Of a DNA stretch of 5,960 bases, positions 4,768 through 5,960 are shown piece by piece. The stretch comes from Promethearchaeota archaeon (lineage in GTDB: Archaea; Asgardarchaeota; Lokiarchaeia; Sigynarchaeales; SOKP01). Where the stretch lies: assembly GCA_016839905.1 (NCBI GenBank), contig JAEOTJ010000084.1:1-5960 (forward strand). Reading direction: 5' to 3'. The notes beneath the pieces are model-generated. The model did no database searches, was not told where the DNA came from, and saw only the letters and a program-made list of their open reading frames with translations. The position numbers and the translations under genes were made by a program. How positions within the stretch are numbered: position 1 is the stretch's first letter; every line of letters starts with the position of its first letter.

Positions 4768-5274
4768 TTAAAAAGGCATTTGGGGGGACTTTTTTTCAGT
4801 TAATATATAAAGTTCATCCCTTTTTGATTTCTTTTTAATTTTAAGAGGTTTAAATCTATTTCTAATTAAATTAAGCATCTTCAGACCTAAAACAATTAAA
4901 ATAATCCATACAATATTTAATGATGCAGATATGCTTGATCCTTTGATGACAATATTTATATATAAGACGCCAAATCCATTCATTGGCAAAAATAATGTAA
5001 AAATACTATGCCCTACACTAAATACGAGGATTAAAAAGCCGATATATACAAACCCGATAATTAACCGGATATTAGTTCTTTTATCAAAAAGACCGAATAG
5101 AGAATAAATAATTACATACAAGATTCCCATAATGAGGATCATATTTGCATTAAAAATGGTTTCAATGGGAATTGCGGGCATTATTCTAGAGATGAAATAA
5201 TAAGGTAATACAATTCCAATAAAAATCGAAAAGATTATATTTCTTACAAGAGTCTTAATATTAATAATGTCCAT
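4768..5274 (-). CDS. Four-helix integral membrane protein of unknown function
   Basis: 168 residues. Hydrophobic segments at about 12-33, 40-63, 69-95 and 115-137 indicate four membrane helices. The C-terminal tail (138-168) is rich in Lys and Arg (NRFKPLKIKKKSKRD), so by the positive-inside rule the tail, and with four helices also the N-terminus, should face the cytoplasm. There are no catalytic motifs, conserved His/Asp/Cys patterns or transporter signatures that I can name. The start at 5274 is well supported: GGAGGTG lies 8 bases before the ATG, within the last codons of the upstream gene, and only one base separates that gene's stop from this start. It is therefore translationally coupled to the single-pass protein and may form a membrane complex with it. 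A run of six C close to the 3' end codes for S-P and does not break the frame. Confidence 0.75.
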   Translation of the reverse strand: MDIINIKTLVRNIIFSIFIGIVLPYYFISRIMPAIPIETIFNANMILIMGILYVIIYSLFGLFDKRTNIRLIIGFVYIGFLILVFSVGHSIFTLFLPMNGFGVLYINIVIKGSSISASLNIVWIILIVLGLKMLNLIRNRFKPLKIKKKSKRDELYILTEKKSPQMPF

Positions 5275-5275
5275 T

Positions 5276-5881
5276 TTAGAACACCTCCTCCGTAGGCAAC
5301 TGATGAGAGACCTCTAATTTAATATTATATAGACCATAAGATAAAGAAAAATCACCTTCAAATAGAATATATTCTGAATTATTCAATGCGATTAAAGTAT
5401 CTAAATTAAAATCTTTTAAATTAAAATCGAAATTATATTCAATTTTAGTTCTTTCATCTACAAGAATCCTGTCTCTATTTATTTTCAATTCTTTTATTAA
5501 TAAATCATCATCAGTATAAAACTTTATATTTAAAATAAATGCGGTGATCTCTGTTTTAGATGTAATGGAGAAATCTCCATTTAAAGATATTGTTTCATTA
5601 TCTTGAGAATTCATTTGCATTTCCCCAAAGTCTACATCGATTTGAGCCAAGGACCAAATGATATAACTATTATATGCTACTAAGGAAGCGTATGATGTAA
5701 AAATGATTATAAAAATTAGTATGCTTGCTCTCTTTCTTTTTTTTCTATTTTTTAGCACTTTTTTTTTCTCTCTCTCAACGGAAATATTTGACGTAGAATA
5801 AGAAATGCCTGAAAGATATTTTCTATATTTTTTCTTATCTTTGTCTTTAAACTTTATTTTTTTGTGTGCTATTTTACTCAT
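5276..5881 (-). CDS. Single-pass membrane protein with basic head and outer beta-rich domain
   Basis: 201 residues. Residues 7-51 are extremely basic, with several Lys/Arg clusters (KDKDKKKYRKY, KNRKKRKR). One long hydrophobic segment follows (about 52-79, SILIFIIIFTSYASLVAY...), and then a 120-residue acidic, beta-rich region. This predicts a cytoplasmic basic N-terminus, a membrane anchor and an outward domain. In the outer domain, alternating hydrophobic residues (ETISLNGDFSITSKTEITAF; LIALNNSEYILFEGDFSLSY) suggest an immunoglobulin-like sandwich, possibly resembling LEA/WHy-type domains; that comparison is an inference. No enzyme motif is visible. The ATG at 5881 overlaps the previous gene's end by eight bases (ATGAGTAA), and the one-base gap to the next gene places it in a tight operon. 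GAGGAG 13 bases upstream may serve as its ribosome site. The basic head could touch nucleic acid or acidic phospholipids. Confidence 0.75.
   Translation of the reverse strand: MSKIAHKKIKFKDKDKKKYRKYLSGISYSTSNISVEREKKKVLKNRKKRKRASILIFIIIFTSYASLVAYNSYIIWSLAQIDVDFGEMQMNSQDNETISLNGDFSITSKTEITAFILNIKFYTDDDLLIKELKINRDRILVDERTKIEYNFDFNLKDFNLDTLIALNNSEYILFEGDFSLSYGLYNIKLEVSHQLPTEEVF
5282..5290 (-). promoter_or_regulatory. Strong Shine-Dalgarno site for the gene starting at 5274
   Basis: The minus strand reads GAGGAGGTG inside the final codons (E-E-V) of the upstream gene, with eight bases between GGAGGT and the ATG. It is the clearest ribosome-binding site in the window and fixes the downstream start. 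Confidence 0.8.
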
Positions 5882-5960
5882 ATTTATATAGTAACTCCTC
5901 GATTGGAGATTTTTTTAAACTTATTCCATACTTAAGGGGCATTATTTTATTATTAGAAGA
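5874..5960 (-). CDS. C-terminal end of an unidentified protein (start outside the window)
   Basis: An open frame entering from the right edge gives 28 residues, ending ...PIEELLYKYE, and stops at TAA 5876-5874. The stop overlaps the next gene's start in the sequence ATGAGTAA, a typical operon junction, which supports the frame being real. The fragment is too short to assign a family. It has a plausible mixed composition (KYGISLKKSPIEELL) and no membrane segment. Confidence 0.55.
   Translation of the reverse strand, partial: SSNNKIMPLKYGISLKKSPIEELLYKYE

Overview
The window is very AT-rich. Its intergenic stretches are long runs of A and T, and some genes have Shine-Dalgarno sites matching archaeal 16S rRNA (GGAGGTG before the gene starting at 5274). 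The left edge carries the tail of a short histone-fold protein. The gene at 1457-3316 has an N-terminal module plus leucine-rich repeats that I associate with Asgard archaea of the Lokiarchaeia type. Together these suggest an Asgard (Lokiarchaeia-like) archaeal contig. This assignment rests on protein style and composition, not on a database match.

Layout. Positions 3-83 (+) hold the C-terminus of a histone-fold protein, followed by T-rich terminator-like tracts. All other convincing genes are on the minus strand. Read in their own direction, from the right edge: the last 28 codons of an unidentified gene (5960-5874); a single-pass membrane protein with a basic cytoplasmic head and an outer beta-rich domain (5881-5276); a four-helix membrane protein (5274-4768); a regulator joining a ribbon-helix-helix-like segment, a helical linker and a phosphoreceiver domain (4689-3670); a 619-residue leucine-rich-repeat protein (3316-1457); and a HAD-superfamily phosphatase-like protein (1058-351).

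The three rightmost genes are packed with an 8-base overlap and a 1-base gap, so they are almost certainly co-transcribed and translationally coupled. The regulator follows after 78 bases and may belong to the same unit or be separate. The LRR and HAD genes look like separate transcription units with their own TATA-like boxes. The LRR gene ends in an 11-T tract placed inside a perfect 11-bp inverted repeat.

The most notable unexplained signals are: (i) a motif with core TTTTGTTCTTTAAA, present three times, always intergenic and in one orientation, with two copies 29/30 identical and flanking the LRR gene; (ii) the RHH-linker-REC architecture, whose linker resembles a histidine-kinase H-box with Arg in place of His; (iii) a GC-richer, foldable island (about 1084-1145) in the probable leader of the HAD gene; and (iv) the palindrome around the LRR stop codon. 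No complete new defence or mobile system can be shown from this window alone.
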